Of a stretch of DNA of 56,902 bases, positions 19,954 through 29,625 are shown piece by piece. The notes under the pieces were generated by a model. That model was not told the DNA's origin and made no database searches. It saw nothing but the letters and a program-made list of their open reading frames with translations. The stretch comes from Clostridia bacterium. GTDB lineage: Bacteria > Bacillota > Clostridia > TANB77 > CAG-508. Numbering within the stretch: position 1 is the stretch's first letter; each line of letters begins with the position of its first letter. The position numbers and the translations under genes are program-made. The stretch is taken from contig JAAVYF010000034.1 of NCBI GenBank assembly GCA_022790975.1, positions 1 to 56,902 on the forward strand. The letters are read 5' to 3'.

Positions 19954-20904
19954 ATGATTAATAAAGTAAAAGATTATTTAAATAAAATTATGAATTCTTC
20001 AAATTTAGAAGAAAAAGAAGACAAAACTGATAAAATGAAAAAAGTAAATTTTATTGATAAATTAAAGTTTAAAAAATTAAATTCTAAATCTAATAAAAAA
20101 ATAAATACTGAAAAGGTAAAAGATGTTGCCTTAGTAGTATCTGCATTTGTTTTAATTGGCATAGGATATGTTAATTTTTCTAATAATAATCGTCCAAAAG
20201 AAACAGTAGATAAATATGCTAAAAGCACAAATAATATAGGAGATGTTGAACTTGTAAGTAGTAATGCTGTGATAGTTGAGAATTCTGAGTCAAATGAAAA
20301 TGTTATAAATACTAACAATAATAATGAAGAAAATAATATAGAAAAAGAAGGAACTAATATTACAGATAATAATTCAGATGAAAGTATTGCTAGTGCAAAT
20401 ATTGATAATAAAAATCAAAGTGTAGAAAATAATTCTAATAATAGCAATAATGTTAATGAAGAAAATTTAGCTAAAATTGTAAATAATGATGAAGTAGATA
20501 AAGTTGCTCAAGAGAAAGAACAAGAAACAAATGCTACATCTAATAATGTATCTGATAGTAAATCGTATTTTATAGAATTAAAAATGGAAAGAAATGATAT
20601 GTATTCAAAATCATTAGAAACATACCAAAAAATTGTTGATAGTTCAACTATTAGTAGTGAACAAAAATCGATAGCAGTTCAAGAAATTGAAAAAATAAAT
20701 AAAACCAAAAACTCAATTGAAGTTGCTGAAGAATTAATAAAATTAAAAGGATTTGAGGATGTAGTAATATATTCTAATGCAGATACAGTTAGTGTAATAG
20801 TAAGAGTAGCTACTTTATCTAATACACAAGTTGCTCAAATTCAAAACATAGTTTCTAGAGAATTAGGAGTCCAAGTTAGCAATATAAACATTTCAAATAA
20901 ATAA
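19954..20904 (+). CDS. spoIIIAH: Stage III sporulation protein AH
   Basis: A 316-residue single-pass protein that meets SpoIIQ across the intermembrane space. A Lys-rich N-terminus and membrane segment (about 54-72) precede a long Asn/Glu-rich linker (about 85-195). The conserved YscJ-like domain is C-terminal (about 205-316). The linker is longer than in the 218-residue Bacillus protein. I chose ATG 19954, after AGAAAGGG, over ATG 19930. Last gene of the operon. Confidence 0.9.
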   Translation: MINKVKDYLNKIMNSSNLEEKEDKTDKMKKVNFIDKLKFKKLNSKSNKKINTEKVKDVALVVSAFVLIGIGYVNFSNNNRPKETVDKYAKSTNNIGDVELVSSNAVIVENSESNENVINTNNNNEENNIEKEGTNITDNNSDESIASANIDNKNQSVENNSNNSNNVNEENLAKIVNNDEVDKVAQEKEQETNATSNNVSDSKSYFIELKMERNDMYSKSLETYQKIVDSSTISSEQKSIAVQEIEKINKTKNSIEVAEELIKLKGFEDVVIYSNADTVSVIVRVATLSNTQVAQIQNIVSRELGVQVSNINISNK

Positions 20905-20950
20905 ACTTCCTGAACTTTCTGGGACGGTTCTAAAAAGTTCACTTTTTTTA
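20905..20950. repeat. Dispersed repeat, copy 1
   Basis: Contains GAACTTTCTGGGACGGTTCT and AAAAAGTTCACTTTTTT, arranged as inverted arms. Related copies lie at 21892-21940, 28785-28852 and 29462-29575. It touches the spoIIIAH stop and forms the left edge of the toxin-antitoxin cassette. Confidence 0.7.
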
Positions 20951-21052
20951 GCAATATATAGTGTATTTAATAAAGTTTGAAAAATTTTGGAATATGTATA
21001 TTATAAAATATATTTATAAAAAGAAATTTTAAAAATTATAATAAAAAATTTA

Positions 21053-21097
21053 ATGTATTGAAAATGACTATATTTTAGTTTTTTCAATACATTTTTT
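21053..21097 (+). terminator. Terminator after spoIIIA
   Basis: ATGTATTGAAAA (21053-21064) pairs with TTTTCAATACAT (21081-21092), followed by a T run. The remainder of 20905-21291 holds the repeat and the promoter near 21228. Confidence 0.75.
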
Positions 21098-21227
21098 GTC
21101 TAAAATTAAATGTGAACTATAACAAAAAATTTTCTAAATTTAGTATATTAGAAAAAACTAAAGTTTACATAGGCAAAATATTCTTTTTTAAAATAAAATT
21201 AAAAATTGATTATAAATAAAAAAATAG

Positions 21228-21256
21228 TTGAAAAAGTATTATAATATATGTATTAT
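21228..21256 (+). promoter_or_regulatory. Promoter for the toxin-antitoxin pair
   Basis: TTGAAA (21228-21233) and TATTAT (21251-21256) with a 17-base spacer, 36 bases before the antitoxin start. Confidence 0.5.
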
Positions 21257-21291
21257 AAAAGTGAATAAAATTTTTATTTGGAGGTAGTGTA

Positions 21292-21546
21292 ATGCCAATT
21301 ATTAGACCAAGTTCAGATTTAAGAAATAATTATAATGAAATATCGAAATTATGCCATCAAACTCAAAGCCCTGTTTATATAACTAGAAATGGAGTTGGAG
21401 ATTTAGCTGTTATGAGTATAGAAGCTTATGAATTTTTGATAGATAAATATAAGTTATATAGGGAATTAGAAAAAGGAAATAATTCTATAAAAAATGATGA
21501 GGTTTATTCTATAGAAAATGTATTTAAAGAAATAGAAAAGATTTAA
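21292..21546 (+). CDS. Type II antitoxin, Phd/YefM family
   Basis: An 84-residue protein of the Phd/YefM fold: MPIIRPSSDLRNNYNEISKL is the N-terminal DNA-binding part, then VYITRNGVGDLAVMSIEAYE. It should bind and neutralise the downstream toxin and repress the operon. Start after TTTGGAGGTAGTG. The pair lies between two copies of the dispersed repeat, suggesting acquisition as a cassette. Confidence 0.88.
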   Translation: MPIIRPSSDLRNNYNEISKLCHQTQSPVYITRNGVGDLAVMSIEAYEFLIDKYKLYRELEKGNNSIKNDEVYSIENVFKEIEKI

Positions 21547-21579
21547 TAATATAATTATTAAAGAAAGAGAGAAATTAAT

Positions 21580-21894
21580 TTGAAAAAGTATAGTATAGAG
21601 TTCTCAAAAGAAGCCAAGAAAGATTTAATAGATATTTATAGTTATATAAAATACAATTTGCAAGATGATAATAATACAAATAATTTTATAGAAAATTTAA
21701 AAAGTGAAATTAATGATTTAAAAGAATATCCAACTTCACATCCAATTATAGATTATGACTTGATAAGAAGGTTAAAGATAAGAAAAATAATAGTAAATGA
21801 TTATATTGTTTTTTATATAGTTGATGATGATAAAGATAAAGTTCAAATAGTTAGAATTATGTATGGAAAACAAAATTGGTTGGAGTTAATATGA
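21580..21894 (+). CDS. Type II toxin, RelE/ParE family
   Basis: A 104-residue RelE/ParE-superfamily toxin. YSIEFSKEAKKDLIDIYSYI is the N-terminal strand-helix; RRLKIRKIIVNDYIVFYIVD and VQIVRIMYGKQNW are the typical core and C-terminus. Start is TTG after AAGAAAGAGAG, 33 bases after the antitoxin. RelE relatives cut mRNA in the ribosome and ParE relatives poison gyrase; the sequence alone does not tell which. Confidence 0.87.
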   Translation: MKKYSIEFSKEAKKDLIDIYSYIKYNLQDDNNTNNFIENLKSEINDLKEYPTSHPIIDYDLIRRLKIRKIIVNDYIVFYIVDDDKDKVQIVRIMYGKQNWLELI

Positions 21895-21940
21895 ACTTTT
21901 TGGAACTGTCCCCAAAAGTTCAAAAGTTCAAAAGTTTTAA
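21892..21940. repeat. Dispersed repeat, copy 2
   Basis: GAACTTTTTGGAACTGTCCC then AAAAGTTCAAAAGTTCAAAAG. It overlaps the last bases of the toxin gene and forms the right edge of the cassette. Confidence 0.7.
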
Positions 21941-21948
21941 AATAAATA

Positions 21949-21977
21949 TTGACTTTTGCCAAAAATTCTTATAAAAT
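21949..21977 (+). promoter_or_regulatory. Promoter of the glyS T-box transcript
   Basis: TTGACT (21949-21954) and TAAAAT (21972-21977) with a 17-base spacer. Confidence 0.6.
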
Positions 21978-21983
21978 ATATAG

Positions 21984-22197
21984 CATAAAAAATATTTTGT
22001 ATGTTGATAAAGAGTGGATATAATTAAAGTATTTTTAGAGAGCTAATGTTTGGTGTAAATTAGTAATGCTTAATATATCTTGGAACTTTGGAGTACTATT
22101 TAAATAAAGAGGGTTATTAAAAATAGCCAAATAGGGTGGAACCGCGGAACTTAAGCTTTCGTCCCTAGCATATAGCTAGAGGAGGAAGGCTTTTTTG
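21984..22197 (+). promoter_or_regulatory. T-box riboswitch controlling glyS
   Basis: Stem I carries the AGAGAG motif and the apical GGTG region. The T-box bulge GGGTGGAACCGCGGAA at 22134-22149 pairs with the CCA end of uncharged tRNA. A terminator stem (about 22153-22190) with six T follows. GGA at 22090-22092, in GAACTTTGGAGTA, is a plausible glycine specifier. Uncharged tRNA-Gly should prevent termination and raise glycyl-tRNA synthetase. The leader from 22198 to 22334 shows nothing else. Confidence 0.9.
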
Positions 22198-22334
22198 ATT
22201 GCAAAAATCTAATAATAGTATTATTAGGAGTAGAGGCAAATACTTAAAATTATGGCAGTAAACTTATTTTTTAGATTTTTTCATTACAAAGAAGTCCAAA
22301 TCTTTTAAGCTAAAAGTAAAAGGAGAAAAATAAA

Positions 22335-23717
22335 ATGGTAGATTCAATGGAAAAAATTGTAAATTTATGCAAGTCAAGAGGATATATTTATCCTGGTTCT
22401 GAAATTTATGGAGGATTAGCAAATTCTTGGGATTATGGTCCATTAGGAACAGAATTAAAAAATAATATCAAAAAGCTTTGGTTTCAAAAATTTGTTCAAG
22501 AATCAAGATATAATGTAAAACTAGATGCTGCAATTTTAATGAATCCAGAAACTTGGGTAGCTTCAGGTCACGTAGGAGGATTTTCAGACCCATTAATAGA
22601 TTGCAAGGAGTGTAAAACAAGACATAGAGCAGATAAATTAATAGAAGAATGGGCTCATAATCATCAAAAAGATATGATTGCAGATGGTATGACAGATGAA
22701 GCTATGGTTAATTTTATTAATGAAAATAATATAGTTTGTCCAAATTGTGGTAAACAAAATTTTACTTCAATTAGAAAATTCAATCTTATGTTTAAAACAT
22801 TTCAAGGTGTTACAGAAGATTCTACATCAGAATTATATTTAAGACCAGAAACAGCTCAAGGTATATTTGTAAATTTTAAAAATGTTCAAAGAACTACAAG
22901 AAGAAAATTGCCATTAGGTATTGCTCAAATTGGCAAAGCATTTAGAAATGAAATTACTCCAGGAAACTTTACATTTAGAACAAGAGAATTTGAACAAATG
23001 GAACTTGAATTTTTCTGTAAACCAGGAACTGATGGAGAATGGTTTGAATATTGGAGAACTTTCTGTAAAAACTGGTTATTAAATTTGGGAATGAAAGAAG
23101 AAAATATAAGATTAAGAGATCATTCACTAGAAGAACTCGTATTTTATAGTAAAGGAACAACAGACATAGAGTTTAGCTTTCCTTTTGGATGGGGAGAATT
23201 ATGGGGAATTGCTGATAGAACAGATTATGATTTATCAAGACATATAGAACATTCAAAACAAGATTTAACATATTTAGACCCAGAAACAAATGAAAAGTTT
23301 GTGCCATATGTTATTGAACCATCTTTAGGTTGCGATAGAGTGGCTTTAGCATTTTTGTGCAATAGCTATGAAGAAGAAATACTAGCAGAAGATGATACAA
23401 GAACTGTTTTACATCTTCATCCAGCACTTGCTCCATATAAGGCAGCTATTTTACCATTATCTAAAAAATTAAGTGATAAAGCATTAGAAGTTTATGATTT
23501 ACTTTCAAAATCTTTTATGTGTGATTATGATGAAGCTGGTTCAATAGGAAAAAGATATAGAAGAGAAGATGAAATAGGAACTCCATTTTGTATAACAATT
23601 GATTTTGACACAGAAAATGATGGATGCGTTACTGTAAGAGATAGAGATACTATGGAACAAATAAGAATTAAAATTGAAGAAGTAAGTAGTTATATACAAG
23701 AGAAAATGAAAATTTAA
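22335..23717 (+). CDS. glyS: Glycyl-tRNA synthetase, alpha2 type
   Basis: A class II synthetase of 460 residues, the homodimeric eukaryote/archaea/Gram-positive type. The catalytic core shows [12 protein letters not shown], a Cys4 zinc-like pair (DCKECKTRH and CPNCGKQN), motif 2 [20 protein letters not shown] and the C-terminal anticodon-binding domain with [19 protein letters not shown]. Controlled by the T-box ahead of it. Start after AAAGGAGAAAAA. If CGGN is decoded as glycine, this enzyme would charge the tRNA involved (inference). Confidence 0.94.
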   Translation: MVDSMEKIVNLCKSRGYIYPGSEIYGGLANSWDYGPLGTELKNNIKKLWFQKFVQESRYNVKLDAAILMNPETWVASGHVGGFSDPLIDCKECKTRHRADKLIEEWAHNHQKDMIADGMTDEAMVNFINENNIVCPNCGKQNFTSIRKFNLMFKTFQGVTEDSTSELYLRPETAQGIFVNFKNVQRTTRRKLPLGIAQIGKAFRNEITPGNFTFRTREFEQMELEFFCKPGTDGEWFEYWRTFCKNWLLNLGMKEENIRLRDHSLEELVFYSKGTTDIEFSFPFGWGELWGIADRTDYDLSRHIEHSKQDLTYLDPETNEKFVPYVIEPSLGCDRVALAFLCNSYEEEILAEDDTRTVLHLHPALAPYKAAILPLSKKLSDKALEVYDLLSKSFMCDYDEAGSIGKRYRREDEIGTPFCITIDFDTENDGCVTVRDRDTMEQIRIKIEEVSSYIQEKMKI

Positions 23718-23890
23718 ATTATGATTTCTTATTAAAAAATTTTAATTTGAGTAACGAGATGAAATTTGTTTTTAGATTTGAGCAGTAATAAATTAAATTA
23801 ATTTTTATAATAATTACAAATTATAAGATTAGTTGATTGCTTTAAATAATAAAAAGGCGCTTGTAATGATATGAATATTGATAAAAAGTG

Positions 23891-23919
23891 TTGACACTTG
23901 ATAATTGAGATGCTATAAT
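23891..23919 (+). promoter_or_regulatory. Consensus promoter of a small antisense RNA
   Basis: Perfect TTGACA (23891-23896) and perfect TATAAT (23914-23919), spacer 17. No open frame follows, only a terminator at 23959-23991, so the product should be an RNA of about 65 bases. Confidence 0.7.
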
Positions 23920-23925
23920 TATATC

Positions 23926-23991
23926 ATAATTAATTTGTTCATTAGAAAAAATTATAAAAATACTAGGATGTTGGTTATCCTAGTATTTTTT
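23926..23991 (+). ncRNA. Predicted antisense RNA antitoxin (type I)
   Basis: Bounded by the promoter at 23891-23919 and an 11-bp terminator stem (23959-23969 with 23977-23987) plus T run. It runs opposite to the 3' untranslated part of the small peptide mRNA on the minus strand, with a shared bidirectional terminator. This is the arrangement of BsrG/SR4 and TxpA/RatA. Confidence 0.6.
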
Positions 23992-23995
23992 AGTA

Positions 23996-24073
23996 TTACT
24001 TATCATTATTATTATTTTTGTTTACAATAACATAAACAATAAGTAAAGCAAGTAATTCAATCAACTTGTTCAT
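23996..24073 (-). CDS. Small hydrophobic peptide, probable type I toxin
   Basis: A 25-residue peptide: MNKLIELLALLIVYVIV then a polar Asn-rich tail. One membrane helix with a charged end is typical of type I toxins. A strong AAAGGAGG ribosome site lies 10 bases before ATG. That ribosome site (minus strand of 24083-24089) is exactly complementary to a stretch 12 bases upstream (24102-24108), so it can be masked in the mRNA. A promoter (-10 at 24121-24116, -35 at 24144-24139, spacer 17) is visible. A plain small membrane peptide is the alternative. Confidence 0.65.
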   Translation of the reverse strand: MNKLIELLALLIVYVIVNKNNNNDK

Positions 24074-24115
24074 TTATGTATTACCTCCTTTCTTTTATAG
24101 TAGGAGGTGCTCTAC

Positions 24116-24144
24116 ATTTTACCACAAATTTTTACAAAAAGCAA
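24116..24144 (-). promoter_or_regulatory. Promoter of the small toxin mRNA
   Basis: Minus strand TTGCTT (24144-24139) and TAAAAT (24121-24116) with 17 bases between. Confidence 0.5.
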
Positions 24145-24310
24145 TAAAAAAAGCTTGCAAAATAAAGATTATAAAAATTCAAAATTTTTTTTAAAAGGTA
24201 TTGACCAAAAAATGATTATAAAGGATAATATTATATATGAAAAAAGGAAAAATCTAGCATAAGATTATAGAGCAATTTTGCTTATAAAAAATACAAAGGA
24301 GGAATATATA

Positions 24311-26869
24311 ATGTATATATTCAATAGAGTAACAGTAGTTCCACAGTTACCAGCAAGAATTAGCAAACTTCCAGAAATTGCAAACAATCTATGGTGGTCT
24401 TGGAATTCAGAATTTTTAAGATTATTTATGGAAATTGATATGGATTTATGGGAAAGAATAGAAAAAAATCCTGTGAAATTTCTTAAATTAGTTAGTCAAG
24501 AAAGAATTGAAAAAATAGCTGAAGACCCAAATTTTCTTAAAAAATATGATAAAATAGTAGAAAATTTTGATAATTATATGGCAAGTAAAGATACTTGGTT
24601 TAATAAAACATATCCAAAAAATAAAAATGATTTAATAGCTTATTTTTCAGCCGAATATGGGTTAGATGAAATACTTCCTATATATTCTGGTGGATTAGGA
24701 CTTTTATCTGGTGACCATTTAAAATCAACAAGTGATTTAGGAATTCCATTTGTTGCAGTAGGTCTTTTATATAAAAATGGATATTTTCACCAAAAAATTA
24801 ATATTAGAGGTGAACAATGTAGTGAGTATCATAATATAGACTTATATAATCTTCCAATTATTCCAGTTAAAGATGAAAAGAATAATGATTTTATAATTGA
24901 TATTGATATGGGAGATAGAAAAATATATATAAAATTATGGCAAATTTCAGTAGGTAGAATTAAATTATATTTAATGGATACAGATATAGAACAAAACCCA
25001 GAAGATTTGAAAAATACTACTTTAAGATTATATGGTGGAGATAGAGATATGAGAATCCGCCAAGAAATAGTGCTTGGAATGGGTGGAGTTAAAGCATTAA
25101 ATGCTTTAGGATATAATCCAACAGTTTACCATATGAATGAAGGTCATTCATCATTCTTAATATTAGAATTAATAAAAAATATTATGAAAGAAAAAGAAGT
25201 TTCTTTCGATATAGCAAAAGAAATTGCAACTTCTCAAACTGTTTTTACAACTCATACACCAGTTCCAGCAGGAAATGATATATTTAATATAGATTTAGTG
25301 GAGAGATATTTTAATAAATTCTGGCCTAAGCTTGGAATTTCCAGAGAAGATTTTTTAATGTTAGGTATGAAAGAAACAGAAGGTTTTGAACAAGGATTTA
25401 ATATGGGAATTTTAGCACTTAAACTTTCTGGAAAGAAAAATGGTGTAAGTAAGCTACATGGAGAAGTTTCAAGAGAATTGTTCTCTGATGTTTGGCCAAA
25501 TATAGCTCAAGATGAATCACCTATAAGTTATGTTACAAACGGCGTTCATACATGTTCATGGCTTGCTCCTAGGGTAAAAGAATTATTTAATGATTATTTA
25601 CCTCCATATTGGCAAGATAAAATTCATCTTCAATCAACTTGGGATAAAGTTGATGATATTCCAGATGAAAGACTTTGGGAAGCACATGTTTCTAGAAAGC
25701 AACGTTTAATAAAATTAATTAAAGCTAATATTACTGAAAGATTTTTAAATAATGGTATAGGATATGATAAAATTTCAGAGATTGTAAATCCGCTAAATCC
25801 TAAAGCTTTAACAATAGGATTTGCAAGAAGATTTGCAACATATAAAAGAGCAACTTTAATATTTAAAGATATAGAAAGACTTACACAAATTCTATGTAAT
25901 GAAAATAGACCAGTTCAACTTGTATTTGCAGGTAAAGCACATCCAGCAGATGTAGAAGGTCAAGAATTAATAAAAACAATACATGAAATTTCATTAATGC
26001 CACAATTTAAAGGAAAGATATTCTTGCTTGAAAATTATAATATTGGAACTTCAAGATATTTGGTAAGTGGTGTTGATGTTTGGTTAAATAATCCAAGAAG
26101 ACCAATGGAAGCATCTGGTACATCAGGAGAAAAAGCATCTGTTAATGGTGTTGTTAACTTTAGTATACTAGATGGATGGTGGGCTGAAGGTTATGATGGA
26201 ACAAATGGATGGTCTATTGGAACTGAAAACGAATATACTAATGAAGAAGAACAAGATAAAGCTGATAGCAACAGTATTTATCATACTCTAGAAAATCAAA
26301 TTATTCCAGCATATTATAATCAAGATAGAAATGGAATATCAAAAGATTGGATTAGACTTATGAAAAATTCAATTAAAACAACTGGTGGAAAATATAGTAT
26401 GGCAAGACAAGTTGTGGATTATACAAATGATTTTTATATTCCACTTTGTAATTTAAACAAAAAATATTTCCAAGAGTTAAGTAATGTAATTGAATTTTCA
26501 GAATGGAAAAAGAAAACAAAAGGTTCTTGGGAATCAATAGTATTAGAACAAGCTGAAAATCCAGATAATGCAAGAATGGTAGCTGGAAGTAAAATAAAAG
26601 TTAAATGCTTTGTTAATTTAGCGAATGTAGATGAGCTTCATGCTAATGTTCAAGTTTATTTTGGACAATTTTTGGAAAATGGAAGTGTAAAAAATGTATA
26701 TACAACTGAAATGAAAAAGACAGGTGAAGAAAATGGAAAACTTGTATATGAAGGAACAATAGAACTTCCAACAGGTGGAAATTTTGGTTATACATTTAGA
26801 GTAATGCCAAAACATGAGATGATGCTAGACCCAGAAAATATGAATTTAATTAAATGGCTTACAAAATAA
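24311..26869 (+). CDS. glgP: Alpha-glucan phosphorylase
   Basis: GT35 phosphorylase that releases glucose 1-phosphate from glycogen or maltodextrins. The 852 residues begin with the DUF3417 domain (LPEIANNLWWSWN) of the short, T. maritima-like phosphorylases. The catalytic core follows, with AEYGLDEILPIYSGGLG, EGHSSF and the PLP-lysine region EASGTSGEKASVNG (Lys about 607). The C-terminal part carries an added beta-rich segment. An upstream TTG at 24278 is less likely than ATG 24311, which follows AAAGGAGGAATA. Confidence 0.93.
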   Translation: MYIFNRVTVVPQLPARISKLPEIANNLWWSWNSEFLRLFMEIDMDLWERIEKNPVKFLKLVSQERIEKIAEDPNFLKKYDKIVENFDNYMASKDTWFNKTYPKNKNDLIAYFSAEYGLDEILPIYSGGLGLLSGDHLKSTSDLGIPFVAVGLLYKNGYFHQKINIRGEQCSEYHNIDLYNLPIIPVKDEKNNDFIIDIDMGDRKIYIKLWQISVGRIKLYLMDTDIEQNPEDLKNTTLRLYGGDRDMRIRQEIVLGMGGVKALNALGYNPTVYHMNEGHSSFLILELIKNIMKEKEVSFDIAKEIATSQTVFTTHTPVPAGNDIFNIDLVERYFNKFWPKLGISREDFLMLGMKETEGFEQGFNMGILALKLSGKKNGVSKLHGEVSRELFSDVWPNIAQDESPISYVTNGVHTCSWLAPRVKELFNDYLPPYWQDKIHLQSTWDKVDDIPDERLWEAHVSRKQRLIKLIKANITERFLNNGIGYDKISEIVNPLNPKALTIGFARRFATYKRATLIFKDIERLTQILCNENRPVQLVFAGKAHPADVEGQELIKTIHEISLMPQFKGKIFLLENYNIGTSRYLVSGVDVWLNNPRRPMEASGTSGEKASVNGVVNFSILDGWWAEGYDGTNGWSIGTENEYTNEEEQDKADSNSIYHTLENQIIPAYYNQDRNGISKDWIRLMKNSIKTTGGKYSMARQVVDYTNDFYIPLCNLNKKYFQELSNVIEFSEWKKKTKGSWESIVLEQAENPDNARMVAGSKIKVKCFVNLANVDELHANVQVYFGQFLENGSVKNVYTTEMKKTGEENGKLVYEGTIELPTGGNFGYTFRVMPKHEMMLDPENMNLIKWLTK

Positions 26870-26903
26870 AAATTAAAGTAATTAAAAAATGACTGTTAAA
26901 GTA

Positions 26904-26935
26904 AAAGCAGAGGGAAAATATCTCTCTGCTTGTTC
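26904..26935 (+). terminator. Hairpin after glgP
   Basis: AAGCAGAGGG pairs with CTCTCTGCTT around a short loop. There is only a weak T tail. Confidence 0.5.
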
Positions 26936-27099
26936 AGTAATTAATAATTTATATGTTGTTTGGTATATAGAAAGATTTATAAAATATATTTGACTTCAAT
27001 TATAGTAATATAGTAACTGAAATAAAATTGATAAAATTCTGTATAGATTTAATAGATAATTTTAATAATAATTATTATTATAGAAGGAGGAGTGGGATT

Positions 27100-28771
27100 T
27101 TGAAAAGTAAAAAGCGGAATTACATTAATAGCACTAATAATAACAATAATAGTACTTTTAATATTAGCTGGTGTGAGTATTACTTTAGTAGTAGGAGATA
27201 ATGGAACACTAACAAAAGCACAAAAAGCAACAACAGAAACAAATAAAGCATCAATAAAAGAAGAATTAGAACTTGAAATATCAAATATGCAATTAGAAGC
27301 AATAGAAAATAATGAAGAACTAACAAAAGAAAAAATAGTAGATGAGCTAAAAACAAATAAAGGATTATTAGTAGTAGATTATACAGATAAAACAATAAAT
27401 GGAAAATATAAAGATTATCAAATATTTGTAGATGAAAATAATAGAGTGACAGTGGGAGAAAGAGGAGAAAGTGAAGAAGAATATATTAGAGAAGAATTCT
27501 ATATAGGTGAAAATGTGGCTTCAGATAGTAATACTAATAATTATCCAACTTATTTAGCAAATATTGAAGAAGCTCAGAATTTAATTAAATTAATACAAGC
27601 AGAAACATCAAAATTGTCGTCATATGGTGTTTTAAAAAATAGATTAGATTATTTAAAAAATGACTTGGTATTTGATGAATCAGCAGATAGTAATATAAGA
27701 GATACTGATATGGCAGAGGGGATGGATAGTAATATAATAGATGCTGGTATGGCAGATGAGATGAGTAGTGGTTTTAAGATTAATAGAGAACATGAAAATA
27801 TGAATAGTACTTTAACTTTACATCGTTATTCTATAGGAGAAGATATAGAAATTAATATAAATGACAAAAATGATATAGAAAATGCATTAAAAATACTTGA
27901 AGAAGAATCAGAACTTATTATAAATAATTTTGAATATAATGGACATAAAATATTAAAAAATGGAGCAATAGTTCATGTAGTATATGGAGATTATGGACAA
28001 AGAGAACTTGTAATTAATTTTAGAAGAGCATCACTTGAATTAGCAGCATTAGGTTCAGCCGAAATGAACATTTATTCAACTGGATATCTTGCTCATAATA
28101 ATTTAGAAATAGCAAAATATTTTATAAGTGGAGTATGTGACATATTAAATAGTGAAGAAAGTTATTCTGCTGAGCAAATAGAAGCAAAGATAGGAGAAAA
28201 AGGTGCAGAAACTATAAGAAAATATATGGAATCTTATTTATTATCTCCAATGTTAGCTGATGGAAGTATAGAAGGTGGAAAAATTTTTTCATTTTTTTTA
28301 GAGTCGGATAATCCTTTAGGAGATAAATATTTTACAGAAGAAACAAGCAAGAAATTTGCAGAAATGTCTAATTCAGAATTTGATAAAGCTGTTGAAATAT
28401 ATTTTTCAAGTATAAATACTTTTGCTTTAAGCCCAAGTGATAGTACTGAATCTGAGGAAGAAATAAGAAGAAAAATAAGTATGTGGAAAAATGCTCATGT
28501 TAATTATATAGATTCTAAGGAATTTATAAATGTAATTGAACTAGAATTAGATAGAATAGCCAAAGAAGCAAATTATTATAAAACAGGTAAGAAGATAATA
28601 GATGGAACATATGGGAATAATATACCATCTTTAACAATAAAAGATTTAGGATTAACAGGAACTGAAAGTCTTTTACCAATTTCAGTACGTGAAGCATCAA
28701 TTACAAGAATAAGAAATGGACTTTCAATATTAGATGAAACAATTTCTAAATTAAATAATCTTTCTAAATAA
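27100..28771 (+). CDS. Prepilin-like protein with one in-frame CGG +1 site
   Basis: Starts at TTG after AAGGAGG (spacing 9), meets CGG in the sixth codon, and in zero frame stops within a few codons. Skipping C27115 gives 556 residues. The N-terminus MKSKKGITLIALIITIIVLL is a type IV prepilin/pseudopilin signal with Gly6 as the cleavage residue, so the shift supplies exactly the glycine needed by prepilin peptidase. The hydrophobic helix is followed by about 510 residues I do not recognise, rich in Glu and helices (acidic stretch near 90-110). Position +5 is Ala rather than Glu, as in many clostridial relatives. Confidence 0.82.
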
Positions 28772-28784
28772 TAGACTTTTGGAT

Positions 28785-28852
28785 TTTGTGGACTTTTTGG
28801 AACGGTTCTAAAAAGTCCACACTTTTTAATATGAACTTTTTAGAACTGTCCA
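28785..28852. repeat. Dispersed repeat, copy 3
   Basis: GACTTTTTGGAACGGTTCTA and AAAAAGTCCAC, followed by GAACTTTTTAGAACTGTCC. This is a double version of the motif at 20905 and 21892. Left edge of the next small gene cassette. Confidence 0.7.
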
Positions 28853-28955
28853 AGATAGATGTTGATATAAATGTGAATTGATGATATAATAAAAAACATA
28901 TGAATTATTTTATAGAAGCTATATTTAACTATTAATTAACATTGGAGGAATGCAT

Positions 28956-29333
28956 ATGGTAAGAAATTTTAGTTTTTTTAATGTAGCTGTTGACCCATCA
29001 ACCTATCATATTCATTATGAAGCTGGGGAATACTCTATGAGATTTATTGGTACATATTTAGATGGAGCCCAAGAAATTGAACGAGAGTTTTCTCTAGAAG
29101 GGAAAGATGAGAAAGATGCAGAAAGTCTTTTCGAAATCTTAAAATTCGTTTTCTGTTTAAACAGGAGTGTTCCACAAACTTTAAAGATCGTAGTGGAAGT
29201 GTTAGACGATGGAAAAGAGGTTGTTTCTGTAGTAGGTCAGGGCATATTGTGGTTATGGCTAAGAAAAGATAAATACTACGAGCCTGTTTGCCTCGGATTT
29301 TTACAAGTTTTTGGAATGTTGATGGAAGAATAA
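28956..29333 (+). CDS. Unrecognised 125-residue protein, probably acquired
   Basis: I do not recognise it. It is soluble, starts MVRNFSFFNVAVDPSTYHIHYE, has a central acidic stretch (EGKDEKDAESLFE) and ends hydrophobic. Its base composition and codons (CTC, GCC, ACC, CGA) differ from the neighbours. It has its own terminator and lies between repeat copies 3 and 4, all suggesting transfer. ATG 28956 has proper spacing from TTGGAGG; ATG 28950 is too close. Confidence 0.65.
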   Translation: MVRNFSFFNVAVDPSTYHIHYEAGEYSMRFIGTYLDGAQEIEREFSLEGKDEKDAESLFEILKFVFCLNRSVPQTLKIVVEVLDDGKEVVSVVGQGILWLWLRKDKYYEPVCLGFLQVFGMLMEE

Positions 29334-29348
29334 TTTTCTGCGATCAGT

Positions 29349-29380
29349 GGAGGCAGTTAGCCTCTGCGTTTTTTTTTTAT
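29349..29380 (+). terminator. Terminator of the 125-residue protein gene
   Basis: GAGGC-AGTTA-GCCTC hairpin, then CTGCG and a run of ten T. More GC-rich than other terminators in the window, in keeping with foreign origin. Confidence 0.75.
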
Positions 29381-29461
29381 TTTAATAAAAAATATAAAGG
29401 TAAAGAAAAAATAAAAATTATTGAAAATATAAAAATAAATATTTATTTAGTAGTGGTTTTT

Positions 29462-29575
29462 GGATAGTTTTAAAAAGTTAAAACTTGAAAAAAAGTGAAC
29501 TTTTTGGAACCGTCCCGAAAGGTCTGAAAGGTTTAAAAGTTCAAAAGAAAGTTAATTTTTTGGAATCTTTTACTT
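29462..29575. repeat. Dispersed repeat, copy 4
   Basis: GAACTTTTTGGAACCGTCCC followed by AAGGTCTGAAAGGTTTAAAAG and a further TTTTTTGGAATCTTTT. It contains the motif in the opposite sense to copies 1 and 3. Confidence 0.65.
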
Positions 29576-29625
29576 GACATATATGATATAATAAAAAATA
29601 TTTATATAGATTGGAGGATAAAAGA

